From Vibrio sp. 16 (GTDB taxonomy: Bacteria; Pseudomonadota; Gammaproteobacteria; Enterobacterales; Vibrionaceae), in NCBI RefSeq assembly GCF_963681195.1, contig NZ_OY808997.1, forward strand, positions 2,976,001 through 3,040,000: a DNA stretch of 64,000 nucleotides. Reading direction: 5' to 3'. A program made the translations under genes and the position numbers. Numbering within the stretch: the stretch's first letter is position 1; each line of letters opens with the position of its first letter. The notes under the pieces were generated by a model. It saw nothing but the letters and a program-made list of their open reading frames with translations. It was not told the DNA's origin and did not search any database. Below, piece by piece: positions 47,013-56,209 of this stretch.

Positions 47013-47888
47013 TTAATACAGGTTATGTTCGGGTTTCCCCGCAAACATGAGAGCACCCTCAATCGCATCAAACTGAGGTTCGACAATCCAGCTTTGAACA
47101 GGAGGGGAGAGCCACGCTTTAATTCGCTGCGCAATACTTCCCATTAGACAGATTCGCGTTGCACCCTTGCGATTAAGCGCAATGAGAAACATCTCTACAT
47201 CGGCGGCTGTCTGCTTCAATATGCTGATTCCTAGCGAATCGCCTTGGTAGGCGTGTTCAAAAATTGCAGGTGAGAATTGACCGTAATCTCTAGGTAGAGC
47301 GCCTTTTGACCATTCAACGATTTGATCGATATCTTGATTGAAGTGATTCAGGACATGCTCTGCTAGCGGTGTTTTTTCGACGATGCCATCGGTTGCAAGC
47401 AGGACTTGTTGAATAAGACGTAAGCCCATGACAGCGCCACCGCCTTGATCGGAAATCGGAAATTCTCGGCCGCCCACAACATGTTGCTCGCCTTGTGCGA
47501 GGTAGATACCACATGATCCCGTGCCAGCGATCATAATGGCACCTTCATCGCCGTTGTGTGCACCAACACATGCACCGTAAGCATCGGTATTTAATACTAA
47601 TGAAGCGAATGGATGATTGAGGGCCATAAAGGCTTGCCAAGCTGATTTTTGTTCTGCGCCTGCTAAGGCTAAACCCACGTGCATACGACCAAAGTGAGAT
47701 TCATCTAACCCGCCTTGTTTTGCCGCTTGAGTAATTGCATCGACAATAGATGTCATTGCAACGTCAATCCCCAGTAGAATATTGGCGCTGCCACTTTTGG
47801 CTTCACCAATACAGTTTCCTTTTTCATCTCGAATTCGAGCTCGGCAAGAGGTGCCTCCGCCATCAATACCAACATAGTAAAGTGTCAT
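47013..47888 (-). CDS. gspK: Glucosamine / N-acetylglucosamine kinase, BadF/BcrA ATPase family
   Basis: ASKHA-type sugar kinase of 291 residues. Phosphate-1 motif GIDGGGTSCRA, phosphate-2 IAGTGSCGIY and adenosine motif MGSIAQRI are present. The V. cholerae gene in this operon place (VC0614) was reported as a glucosamine-specific kinase, GspK. Its job here is to phosphorylate GlcN released by the GH9 enzyme. It begins directly after the GH9 stop (0-nt gap). Confidence 0.87.
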   Translation of the reverse strand: MTLYYVGIDGGGTSCRARIRDEKGNCIGEAKSGSANILLGIDVAMTSIVDAITQAAKQGGLDESHFGRMHVGLALAGAEQKSAWQAFMALNHPFASLVLNTDAYGACVGAHNGDEGAIMIAGTGSCGIYLAQGEQHVVGGREFPISDQGGGAVMGLRLIQQVLLATDGIVEKTPLAEHVLNHFNQDIDQIVEWSKGALPRDYGQFSPAIFEHAYQGDSLGISILKQTAADVEMFLIALNRKGATRICLMGSIAQRIKAWLSPPVQSWIVEPQFDAIEGALMFAGKPEHNLY

Positions 47889-49610
47889 CTATTTTTTCTC
47901 CTGTTGGCTGAAATGGTTGTACTGGGCGATGATGGCCAACAAGTACCAAGCGCCATGAGGAATCCACTGTTCGCCCCAGCGCCAGTTTTGCAGCATGTCG
48001 TCTTTCTGTCCTGGAGGGTTGAATGCGATATCTTCTTCATCCTCAAAGCCGCTAGTAATACCGTTGCAAACTCCACCCTTGGCGTTAAAGAAACCATATT
48101 GTGGTAAGTAGTCTGGGTTATTGTGGCCGTGTCCATCCAGCATGCACATGTGATAAGGGTTTAGACCGAGCACCCAGTTGATAGAATCTTGTGAGAAACG
48201 AAGCAATTGTTGGCGTGTCTGGATGTCATCGATGTAAGGTAATGCAAACAGGGCCATGGTAGAGAGTGAACCTAAACGAGCGTTTTCGCCTTGCCACCAA
48301 TAGCCCGTCTCGTTGTTGTGAGCGACAAAGAAAGCGTCTCGTTTCGACTCGTTGACCCCTTTGACATATTGGCGCGGATAGCCAAATGGATTTGCCGTTA
48401 AATGAGTAATGTTTAGTTCAAATTGAATACTTTGCGAGATGGTTGTTTGAACCTGTTGTTTAAGCGCACTATCGGTTTCAACTGCGAGGTAAGCGCAAAG
48501 AGCAATAACAGGCAGTCCTGCTTCTGCCGCATGGTAGTAAGGTCGAGATCCATCTTGATTGGCAGACCAGTAGTGGGCGAAGTTTTCATCTGACTGTTGA
48601 CGCAGCTGAAGTTTCGCTGCCCAGTCTCGACATTCAGTTAGGTACTCTGACTTGTTCGTTGTTTTGTAAAGTTCTACAGCGGCGAGCAGCGCGCAGTATT
48701 CATCGATGATGTTTTCTTCACCATCGTTGAGGTATTGAAGGTTAAACTCACGTAAGTGCCAGTAGCCTTTTTCGGCTGCTGTAAGGTAGTCTTGTGTCGC
48801 AAACTCGCCACTTTCTTCTAAACGAGCGGCAGCCGCCAGCGCTGCGATAGATGCACCACCACCTTGTCTAAATGCCGCTTGGTAATCTTCAGATTTGTGT
48901 CCTTCCTGAGTGGCATACGCGCAAATCTCGCGTTGTTTGATGTCTTTTGACCATTTATCAAACACCGTCATGTAGAAGAAACCTTGTTCATTTTGCATTC
49001 GTACAAGAAAGTCAGCGCCAAATAGGGCTTCTTCCATCATTCGTACTTTGGTGAATAGGGCTACGTTCTCATCATGAGCAACCAATTCGAGGCCTTTGAG
49101 TAAATTCCAAACAACGATAGGAGTCTGCTGAGGGTTCAGGTAATTGGCATAAGATAAATGGCTCAGGTATTTACTGACATCGCCTGATGCGTCGTACCAA
49201 CCTCCGTGGACGTCTACATGGGTGTCGCTACCAAGAAGTGGAATGGTGTGATCTTGCTTGTCAAAACGCCCACCACAACGTTGGGACTTAAAGTAGTGCA
49301 GAACATCCGATAGCGTGGTGTCGAAAAGAACGCCTGTCTCAATTTTAAAGATCTCAGAACGGAGATTATCGACACGCAGGTAGTAGCGTCCTGCCTGAGT
49401 AAACTGGGAGAAATCAATGCGAAAAAAATTCCCTTGGTGCCAACGAGCAACCTGCGTTCCGTTCTCAATGCTAAAGTTAGCAACTGTTTGATGGCTGTCA
49501 GCACACACCAATAGCGCAGTGGTAGTCGATAGGCGCGGCTTTCTGGTCATCAGTACAGCTTGCTTTGGACCAAGGGCTTCATAACCAATATGGTTAGTAA
49601 GTAGCAGCAT
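47889..49610 (-). CDS. Cytoplasmic GH9 exo-beta-D-glucosaminidase
   Basis: GH9 family with an N-terminal Ig-like CelD_N domain (about 1-95) and an (alpha/alpha)6 barrel. The catalytic-base motif GGWYDASGD has D140 and D144, and the acid Glu lies in NWRWGEQWIPH near the C-terminus. 573 residues without signal peptide. GH9 proteins are usually called endoglucanases, but in Vibrio and Photobacterium this one, in the chitin operon, hydrolyses glucosamine disaccharides. Substrate assigned from family and context. Confidence 0.88.
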   Translation of the reverse strand: MLLLTNHIGYEALGPKQAVLMTRKPRLSTTTALLVCADSHQTVANFSIENGTQVARWHQGNFFRIDFSQFTQAGRYYLRVDNLRSEIFKIETGVLFDTTLSDVLHYFKSQRCGGRFDKQDHTIPLLGSDTHVDVHGGWYDASGDVSKYLSHLSYANYLNPQQTPIVVWNLLKGLELVAHDENVALFTKVRMMEEALFGADFLVRMQNEQGFFYMTVFDKWSKDIKQREICAYATQEGHKSEDYQAAFRQGGGASIAALAAAARLEESGEFATQDYLTAAEKGYWHLREFNLQYLNDGEENIIDEYCALLAAVELYKTTNKSEYLTECRDWAAKLQLRQQSDENFAHYWSANQDGSRPYYHAAEAGLPVIALCAYLAVETDSALKQQVQTTISQSIQFELNITHLTANPFGYPRQYVKGVNESKRDAFFVAHNNETGYWWQGENARLGSLSTMALFALPYIDDIQTRQQLLRFSQDSINWVLGLNPYHMCMLDGHGHNNPDYLPQYGFFNAKGGVCNGITSGFEDEEDIAFNPPGQKDDMLQNWRWGEQWIPHGAWYLLAIIAQYNHFSQQEKK

Positions 49611-49649
49611 TAAAATCTCCGAGTGGTGAATGAGTTATTATGATGTTAT

Positions 49650-49677
49650 CGAGCCAAGACCTTTCGGGCTTGGCTCG
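49650..49677 (-). other. Intercistronic hairpin between transporter and hydrolase genes
   Basis: A 9-bp stem CGAGCCAAG/CTTGGCTCG with a 10-nt loop after the oppF-like gene. No strong T run on the minus strand, so an mRNA-processing or stability element seems likelier than a stop. Confidence 0.5.
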
Positions 49678-49683
49678 TGGTCT

Positions 49684-50679
49684 TTAGTTTTCGTATAAGT
49701 AACAGCGAACAAAGTGGTTGTCTGATAGCTGAGTGACTTCAGGTAATTTCTCTTTACACTTGTCTGTCGCATGTTGGCATCGACCAGCAAATGGACAACC
49801 AAGGGATTGCGGAGTCCAGAGTGGAATCTCGCCTTTGTTGCCTTTCAATTTCTCGTGAATTGATTTGCTTGGATCGGGTACCGCAGAAACCAATAGCTGT
49901 GTATAAGGATGCTGTGGATCGTGGATGATCTCTTCGGTGTCACCCCATTCCACCATATGTCCAACATACATAACCGCTAGGTCTTCGGCGATGTAGCGTG
50001 CCGTCGCAATATCATGAGTGATGTAGAGTAGAGACATCTCTTTCTCAAACTTCATCTCTTCCATTAGGTTAAGTACACCCGCACGAATCGACACATCAAG
50101 CATTGAGGTAGGCTCATCGGCCAACACAACTTCTGCACCTACCGCAATGTTGCGAGCTAAGTTGACGCGCTGACGTTGACCACCAGAAAGCTGATGAGGG
50201 AACTTTTGCGCTGTCTCTTTTGGCGGAATAAGACCCACTTGCTCGAGTAAGTCATAGACACGCTCTTCCTGCTCCTTTTTGTTGCGAGGATCGACTTTTT
50301 TGTGGATCAGCAACGGACGCAAGATATGGTGGAAGATGTTATGTGTTGGGTTTAATGAGCCAAACGGGTCTTGCCATACCATCTGGACACCTTCGCGGTA
50401 CGCCATTAGGTCTGAGCGAGAGTCAATCGTTTGGATGTCACGACCCTTGTACTCAATAATGCCGTCAGTGGGTGCGTACATTTTCGCGATCATTTTGGCT
50501 GTCGTGGATTTGCCAGAGCCTGACTCGCCAACGACGGATAGACCGCGGCTTTTGTACATTTTGAATGACACATCGTTAATCGCACGCATCATTGGTTGGT
50601 TTAAGGAGTTACTGTTGATAGGAAAATCCTTAACTAGGTTTTTTCCTTCCACTAGTAGCTGGCCAAATTCTTTGCTCAT
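49684..50679 (-). CDS. Chitooligosaccharide ABC transporter ATPase (OppF type)
   Basis: Walker A GESGSGKST, signature LSGGQRQR and Walker B VVLADEPTSMLD are intact. The C-terminal four-Cys motif (CPFAGRCQHATDKC...C) matches the iron-sulfur-binding region of Opp/Dpp ATPases. 331 residues. Belongs to the peptide/nickel transporter group but serves chitooligosaccharides here, as judged by operon context. 42 nt after the OppD-type gene. Confidence 0.9.
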   Translation of the reverse strand: MSKEFGQLLVEGKNLVKDFPINSNSLNQPMMRAINDVSFKMYKSRGLSVVGESGSGKSTTAKMIAKMYAPTDGIIEYKGRDIQTIDSRSDLMAYREGVQMVWQDPFGSLNPTHNIFHHILRPLLIHKKVDPRNKKEQEERVYDLLEQVGLIPPKETAQKFPHQLSGGQRQRVNLARNIAVGAEVVLADEPTSMLDVSIRAGVLNLMEEMKFEKEMSLLYITHDIATARYIAEDLAVMYVGHMVEWGDTEEIIHDPQHPYTQLLVSAVPDPSKSIHEKLKGNKGEIPLWTPQSLGCPFAGRCQHATDKCKEKLPEVTQLSDNHFVRCYLYEN

Positions 50680-50721
50680 AATTGTCTCCAGTAATCTTTT
50701 TAATTATTTCTCAGTGAGTTG

Positions 50722-51705
50722 CTAGAGCTTAGTCTGAGCAATAGGGTCACCGTAAAGATGACAATTAGAGAAACGATTTGGCTCAATCTGTCTAAGTTGA
50801 GTAGGAACGCGTGTACATGCTTCATGGACGCGGTCACAACGTGCTTGGAATCGGCAACCTTGAGGGACTTCTAATAAGTTCAAAGGGTTACCTGGGATAC
50901 CGGTCAACTTCGTTTTAGGGCCAGTTAATGGAGGGAAAGAACTACCCAACCCTTTCGTGTAAGGGTGGTAAGGGCTTTCCAATATCTCTTTTGATGGGGC
51001 AACTTCAATCAGTTCGCCTGAGTACATGATGCCGATACGATCAGAGAACTCGACCATCAAAGAAATATCGTGCGTAATAAACAAGATAGAGAAACCAAAC
51101 TCTTCTTTAAGCGCATAGATTTTTTGCAGGATTTCGCGTTGAACAACCACATCCAGAGCCGTGGTTGGTTCATCCATAATGATCATCTTAGGGTTCAGTG
51201 CGAGCGCAATTGCGATCACTAAACGCTGGCGCATACCACCAGAGAACTGGTGTGGGTAATCATTTAGACGGCTCGGATGAATGTCTACGATCTCCAGCAG
51301 ACCTTCTGCACGTTTTAGTGCTTGTTCGCGGGTCATGTTCGTGTGACGCATGATTACGTCACAGAACTGATCTGCCATTGTAAGTACTGGGTTTAATGCA
51401 TTCATGGCACTTTGGAATACCATCGACATTTCACTCCAGCGGAACGCTTGCATGCGTTCATCGCTGTATTTGAGGATATCTTCACCATTGAAGATAACCT
51501 CACCACCAGTGATAAACGCGGGCGGCTTATGAAGACGCATCAGTGAGAAGGCAACGGTTGATTTACCACAGCCAGACTCACCAGCTAGGCCAAACACTTC
51601 ACCAGGGGCGATATCAAAGCTGACATTGTTACAAGCTCGTACATCGCCAGCATCAGTAATGTAATCCACGCAAAGGTTGCGGATAGAAATAAGTGGTGCA
51701 GTCAT
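50722..51705 (-). CDS. Chitooligosaccharide ABC transporter ATPase (OppD type)
   Basis: Partner ATPase: Walker A GESGCGKST, signature FSGGMRQR and Walker B IIMDEPTTALD. The C-terminal Cys motif (CRFQARCDRVHEAC...C) is again complete. 327 residues. Two nucleotides separate it from the permease gene upstream. Confidence 0.9.
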   Translation of the reverse strand: MTAPLISIRNLCVDYITDAGDVRACNNVSFDIAPGEVFGLAGESGCGKSTVAFSLMRLHKPPAFITGGEVIFNGEDILKYSDERMQAFRWSEMSMVFQSAMNALNPVLTMADQFCDVIMRHTNMTREQALKRAEGLLEIVDIHPSRLNDYPHQFSGGMRQRLVIAIALALNPKMIIMDEPTTALDVVVQREILQKIYALKEEFGFSILFITHDISLMVEFSDRIGIMYSGELIEVAPSKEILESPYHPYTKGLGSSFPPLTGPKTKLTGIPGNPLNLLEVPQGCRFQARCDRVHEACTRVPTQLRQIEPNRFSNCHLYGDPIAQTKL

Positions 51706-51707
51706 AA

Positions 51708-52733
51708 TTATTTATCTCCGCTCCAAAGTGCATTTTGAGGTGGTAGGTCTGGCGTACGTTCTTTCTTGTCTTGTGCAGCTAGCTTCTTCCAACGCTTCAT
51801 ACCTTTGTGTGAACGAAGTTGCGGGTTAGCAATTTCATCAACTGCGAAGTTAAGCAGAGCTAGACCAGTTACAAGAACAGTAAGAGCCAAACATGGAGCA
51901 AGTACTTCCCACCAAGCGCCGATTAGCATTGCTGACGATGTTTGTACGTTGTACAGCATGATGCCCCAGCTGATGGTACTTGGGTCACCAAGACCTAAGA
52001 ATGAGATAATGGATTCCATACCAATTGCGTACATAACAGAGCCGATGAAGCTTGCACCAACGATAGGGATAAGGTTTGGCAGAATCTCAACAAAGATGAT
52101 ACGGAAAGACGATTCGCCCAACACTTCTGCTGCTTTAACAAACTCTTTCTCTCGTAAGGCGAGAGTTTGCGAGCGTATTACCCTCGCTCCCCATGCCCAG
52201 GAGGTACAGCCGATGATAATGGCAATGGTCAGTGGCCCTGCCTCACCGATAAAGGCTGCGAGAACAAATAGGAGTGGGTACTGAGGGATAACCAGCATGA
52301 TGTTCATTGCTGCAGTGAGCACATCGTCAACACGGCCGCCGAAATAACCTGCTGAAATACCGATTACCGTGGCTAGGAAACAAACCGTAATACCTGCGCC
52401 GAAGCCAACACCTAGAGAAATACGCGCGCCGTGAACAAGTTGCGACCAAATATCGCGACCCATACGGCTAGTACCCAAAACATGGTCTGCTTTTTTAGAC
52501 ATGATCATGGTACGACGGTCTGTCGCTAGATTTTGTGCGACCCAACCATCAGGGTTCGCTTGTGTTGATTTGACAACAAAGCCTGGGTATTCATGTGGAT
52601 TACCTGTTCTCTTATCTGGAGCATGCTTTGAAAGCACTGGCGCAAAAATGGCCATCAGTAAGAAAAGAGAAACAATTATTAGACCGATACGAGCGTAGGC
52701 ATTGCTTAGAATTAGCTGAAATAGTTGTTTCAT
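51708..52733 (-). CDS. Chitooligosaccharide ABC transporter permease (OppC type)
   Basis: Six-helix DppC/OppC-type inner-membrane permease of 341 residues, with an N-terminal helix followed by a large periplasmic loop (about 40-100) and the EAA loop KAAEVLGESSFRIIFVEILPN. Two nucleotides from the second permease. Confidence 0.9.
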   Translation of the reverse strand: MKQLFQLILSNAYARIGLIIVSLFLLMAIFAPVLSKHAPDKRTGNPHEYPGFVVKSTQANPDGWVAQNLATDRRTMIMSKKADHVLGTSRMGRDIWSQLVHGARISLGVGFGAGITVCFLATVIGISAGYFGGRVDDVLTAAMNIMLVIPQYPLLFVLAAFIGEAGPLTIAIIIGCTSWAWGARVIRSQTLALREKEFVKAAEVLGESSFRIIFVEILPNLIPIVGASFIGSVMYAIGMESIISFLGLGDPSTISWGIMLYNVQTSSAMLIGAWWEVLAPCLALTVLVTGLALLNFAVDEIANPQLRSHKGMKRWKKLAAQDKKERTPDLPPQNALWSGDK

Positions 52734-52735
52734 AA

Positions 52736-53722
52736 TTATTTACCTCCCTTGCGCAGGCGAGGGTCTAGAACGACATAAGCCATATCTGCAATTAAGTTAA
52801 ATGACAGCATGAACAGCGTCATAATGATTAATTGGCCTTGAAGCACCTGGTAGTCACGAGCATGTATCGCGTTCAGTAGTACGGTACCTAAACCTGGGTA
52901 GTTGAAGATAATTTCAACGATAAGTTGACCACCAATTGCCATACCTAGCGACATAGAAAGTGCAGTGACACTTGGAAGCAGTGCGTTGCGTGCTGCGTAG
53001 TTGAAGACTACGCGGTTTTCACTAAGGCCCTTACCTTTTGCCATCGTGATGTAGTCTTCAGCGAGAAGGTTGATCATGTTGTTACGCATGTTAACCAAGA
53101 AGCCACCAATCTGAACGATAGACGCACAGAACAAAGGAAGAACGGCGTGGTAAGCGACATCTTTAATAAATGCCCAACTTGTCCAATCTGGCACTGTACC
53201 TGCGGTGTATGCATAACCGGTCGGGAACCATTTCAAGCCAATTGCAAAAATGAATAGCGCTAGCATTGCAATAACAACTTGAGGAACTGCCTGAATAATC
53301 AGCATGCCCGGTGTAACAAATGCATCGTATTTGCTACCACGTTTCCATGCAGCGAAGATACCTAGGATAGAGCCTAACGAGAATGAAAGAATTACCGCTG
53401 TACCAGCTAGGAATAGTGACCAACCAAAGGCACCACCAAGCAGTTTGTTTACTGAAAGCGGGTAAAACTGAATTGACGTACCTAGCTCCCAGCTAAGCAC
53501 ATTTTTCATGTAGGCAATGTACTGAACGAAAAGGCCGCCATCGACAAAACCTAGAAGTTCTTTCATTGCAGCAATACGTTCTGGTGTTACTTGAACTGAA
53601 GCGTTCGCAAACATCATGGTGACTGGGTCACCTGGCATTGCTCGAGGAATAATAAAGTTTAATGTCGCAGCAACTAATAATGCGACCAAATAGAACGACA
53701 AACGTCTTAAAAAATAACCCAT
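52736..53722 (-). CDS. Chitooligosaccharide ABC transporter permease (OppB type)
   Basis: DppB/OppB-type permease, 328 residues. N-terminal YFLRRLSFYLVALLVAATLNF helix and FIIPRAMPGDPV loop are typical; EAA loop ITMAKGKGLSENRVVFNYAARN. First transporter gene after the binding-protein gene, across a 172-nt gap with a strong hairpin. Confidence 0.9.
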   Translation of the reverse strand: MGYFLRRLSFYLVALLVAATLNFIIPRAMPGDPVTMMFANASVQVTPERIAAMKELLGFVDGGLFVQYIAYMKNVLSWELGTSIQFYPLSVNKLLGGAFGWSLFLAGTAVILSFSLGSILGIFAAWKRGSKYDAFVTPGMLIIQAVPQVVIAMLALFIFAIGLKWFPTGYAYTAGTVPDWTSWAFIKDVAYHAVLPLFCASIVQIGGFLVNMRNNMINLLAEDYITMAKGKGLSENRVVFNYAARNALLPSVTALSMSLGMAIGGQLIVEIIFNYPGLGTVLLNAIHARDYQVLQGQLIIMTLFMLSFNLIADMAYVVLDPRLRKGGK

Positions 53723-53853
53723 AACTCACACCTTACTCACCCAGATTTTCCCTGTTTCTGGTTTCAGGTCGCTCTAGCGAAAACAAATTTTAGAGCGAAC
53801 AATCCCCTGACGACTGGCGCCATTTGACAAACTTATGAAAGAGTGGGGGATTT

Positions 53854-53878
53854 TGCGGCATACGGAATGTATGCCGCA
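53854..53878 (-). other. Strong hairpin after the binding-protein gene
   Basis: A perfect 10-bp stem TGCGGCATAC/GTATGCCGCA with a 5-nt loop. On the minus strand it is followed by AAATCCCCC, not T, so it more likely protects the abundant binding-protein mRNA from 3' decay than stops transcription. Confidence 0.7.
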
Positions 53879-53894
53879 TAGTTAGAACAACTAC

Positions 53895-55577
53895 TTATTT
53901 AACTGGTTTTAGGTCCAGTACGTGTAGTAGACGCTCTGGGATACCAGCCCAAATGTTTGGACGGCCTTTTGGATTTTCTTCGTTCCACCAACCAGTGAAT
54001 CGAGTTGTATTGTATTGGTACATGTAAGCACCAGACATTACAGGGATTGTCACTTGGTCAGAAGCAATGATTTGCTGGATGCCGTGAGCGATATCTAGCT
54101 GCTCTTGCTTGTCAGCTGTCTTGTAGAAGCTGTTTAGAAGACCATCTAGCTTATCGTTCTTGTAGAAGTGCATCGCGAAACGAGGCATACCATCACCAGA
54201 CTGAAGTGCTGAGTTGTATGCACTGTTCCAGTAAGTGTGTGGATCTGCACCGTGGAAGTAGTTTGTGTAAGCTACGTCGTACGTACCTTCAAGCATTGCT
54301 TGGTTGTACACAGAGAAGTCTGGAGTACGAGCTTTTGCTTTGATGCCTACTTCTGCAAGTTGCTCAACTGCAAGTTGAACCGTGTTGTTGAAGTCTGTCC
54401 AGCCGTTTGGCGATTGGATTAGAAGCTCGAATGACTTACCTGATGGAGTGTCAACGAAGCCGTCTTTGTTGACGTCTTTGAAGCCAGCTTTCTTAAGTAG
54501 CTCTTTAGCACCCTCAGCGTTGTATGTGTTGAAGCCTTTGTACTTGTTGTGAGTTTTTTCATCAGACCAAGTTTCGAATGCGTAACCTAGACCTGAAGCG
54601 AAGTCATTCACTGTACCGCCACCGTAGAACGCGATGTCGATGATAGTTTGACGGTCAAGAGCCATAGAGAACGCGCGACGGAAGTCTACGTTAGTTAGCG
54701 CTTCGTTCTTCGCTGCATCTGGGTTCTTAAAGTTAACAACGAACGCTTGAGTACCTGCTGGCGGGTACCAGTACTGGTGGTTAGGGCTAGCTGCTGCGTA
54801 AGTACGGTCGATGTCAGGAATGAATGATGAAGTCCAGTCCATTTCACCGTTAACAACTTTACCTAGGAATTGGTCGTTGTTCGCGATTTGTGGAACGCGT
54901 AGACAGTCAACATCTAGGTTGTCTGCATCCCAGTAGTTCGGGTTTGCACACTGGATGTAAAGTTGTGCTGTAAATGTGTCGATCTCTGTGAAAGGACCAG
55001 AACCTACAGGGTTTTCGTTAGTGAATGATGCAGGATCTTTGATGTCTTTCCATACGTGCTCAGGTACTACAGGTACTTTTGCAATTTCGTAAGGAACATT
55101 AGAGTTCGCTTCAGTCAGACGGAATTTAACTTGGTAGTCGTTTACTTTTTCTACGCCAGTTACCCAAGAGTTGATACCACTTTGGTCAAGTTCCGGTTTT
55201 TCCTTAACAAGGTTGAAAGAGAATACTACGTCATTTGCATCAAACGTTTGACCATCAGACCATTTCACGCCTTTACGAATATCGAAAGTTACGCTCATTA
55301 GGTCATCAGACATCTTGAAGTTTTCAGCAAGACGGAATACAGGCGTGTTACCGTGCATTTCGTTGAAAACAACAAGCGGCTCGTAGATGAAGTCCGTTGT
55401 AGTGTGTAGGTTCGTTGCACCCAAGAATGGGTTAAAGTTACGAACGAAGGTTGTAAACTCTTTAGGGTGTACAGTCAGTTCGCTGCGCTCAGCTGCAGTC
55501 GCTACTGAAGCGAATCCAGTTGTTGCTGTTGCAATAATTGCTGTTGCTAGTGCTGTTTTTTTAATGTTGGCAAGCAT
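53895..55577 (-). CDS. cbp: Chitooligosaccharide-binding protein CBP
   Basis: Periplasmic solute-binding protein of the SBP_bac_5 (Opp/Dpp) class, 560 residues. Signal peptide with cleavage near residue 28 (SVATA). It binds (GlcNAc)n for the transporter and, in V. cholerae, holds ChiS inactive when empty. Family features are visible: FNPFLGATNLHTTTDFIYEPL and the VGSGPFTEIDTF stretch. Strong codon bias. First gene of the operon. Confidence 0.95.
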   Translation of the reverse strand: MLANIKKTALATAIIATATTGFASVATAAERSELTVHPKEFTTFVRNFNPFLGATNLHTTTDFIYEPLVVFNEMHGNTPVFRLAENFKMSDDLMSVTFDIRKGVKWSDGQTFDANDVVFSFNLVKEKPELDQSGINSWVTGVEKVNDYQVKFRLTEANSNVPYEIAKVPVVPEHVWKDIKDPASFTNENPVGSGPFTEIDTFTAQLYIQCANPNYWDADNLDVDCLRVPQIANNDQFLGKVVNGEMDWTSSFIPDIDRTYAAASPNHQYWYPPAGTQAFVVNFKNPDAAKNEALTNVDFRRAFSMALDRQTIIDIAFYGGGTVNDFASGLGYAFETWSDEKTHNKYKGFNTYNAEGAKELLKKAGFKDVNKDGFVDTPSGKSFELLIQSPNGWTDFNNTVQLAVEQLAEVGIKAKARTPDFSVYNQAMLEGTYDVAYTNYFHGADPHTYWNSAYNSALQSGDGMPRFAMHFYKNDKLDGLLNSFYKTADKQEQLDIAHGIQQIIASDQVTIPVMSGAYMYQYNTTRFTGWWNEENPKGRPNIWAGIPERLLHVLDLKPVK

Positions 55578-55644
55578 AGCTGTTCCTTACTATTTGCTTT
55601 CATTTCACTTATGGAATGGAATGTCATCAATTGATAAACACTCT

Positions 55645-55717
55645 CTAAGGCCTACCTCTACTTTGGATTGCAATCCGGAGGAGACGCACAATCTTTAGAG
55701 TGGCCTGTAGGCCTTAG
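55645..55717 (-). other. Structured leader of the chitooligosaccharide operon
   Basis: CTAAGGCCTAC (55645-55655) and GTAGGCCTTAG (55707-55717) form a perfect 11-bp inverted repeat. Inside it CTCTA/TAGAG and the 12-bp palindrome GGATTGCAATCC (55665-55676) could extend the fold. It lies 68-140 nt before the cbp start and would be in its 5' leader. Role unknown. Confidence 0.5.
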
Positions 55718-55739
55718 GCACAGTAAGAAAACACTTTAA

Positions 55740-56056
55740 CGTCAATTTTCGCAATTGGATTTCCCGTTAAAAACGTAAAAAGTGCCATGTTTCTCGTCAA
55801 TAACGTTAATAGCGCTCAAACTAGAAGCATCTTGTGCAAATTTTGTTGCGTGATCTGACTCGCAGTGACTTTCCGTATAGCATTTGTATGTTAGTGCTTA
55901 CTTAGGTTTTGGTCTTTGTAATTTATGGCTGTTCTACGAAGTGTGGCGATGTGAGATCTTAATCACTTATGGTTTGTAGTGTTAATTAATTGGATTAAAT
56001 AAAATCTGCCGTATTGTTGTGACTGGCTTCTCAATATAGATTGTTTTTACGTCAAT
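55740..56056. repeat. Three CGTCAAT heptamers in the chitin operon control region
   Basis: CGTCAAT at 55740-55746, 55795-55801 and 56050-56056, all in the same orientation; on the operon strand each reads ATTGACG. About 0.1 copies would be expected by chance. One may supply a -35 element; the set may mark binding sites for ChiS or another regulator. Confidence 0.4.
55890..55901. promoter_or_regulatory. Possible SlmA-binding site
   Basis: GTTAGTGCTTAC matches 9 of 12 bases of the SlmA palindrome GTGAGTACTCAC. SlmA is a known direct activator of the V. cholerae chitobiose operon, so the position is meaningful although the match is partial. Confidence 0.3.
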
Positions 56057-56181
56057 TGGGCTTTGAACGCGATAATTTTTATAGGAAACATAAAATAATC
56101 AGCATCAAAATCGCAGAGAACCTGGCTTGTTTTACGGGGCGTAAAAAGAGAGTCTGTGTGTAGAGGTAACGGCTACTAGCA

Positions 56182-56209
56182 ACAAAAAAGCCTGCTAAGT
56201 GCAGGCTTT
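56182..56209 (-). terminator. Terminator of chiS
   Basis: A 9-bp stem AAAGCCTGC/GCAGGCTTT with a 5-nt loop, running into a T tract on the minus strand; 21 nt beyond the chiS stop. Confidence 0.88.

Noticed and set aside
47889..49610. Endoglucanase (cellulase) annotation of the GH9 protein
   Set aside because: No signal peptide and chitin-operon context make cellulose an unlikely substrate.
51766..52284. 172-codon plus-strand frame inside the OppC-type permease gene
   Set aside because: Antisense of a clear permease; no ribosome site and no recognisable domain.
49684..55577. Oligopeptide transporter annotation
   Set aside because: Family membership is Opp/Dpp, but linkage to chitobiose phosphorylase, GH20 and ChiS and the known V. 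cholerae operon point to chitooligosaccharides.
55951..55966. CRP site
   Set aside because: GTGA-N8-TCAC has 8 rather than 6 bases between the half-sites of the CRP motif, so it is not called as CRP.
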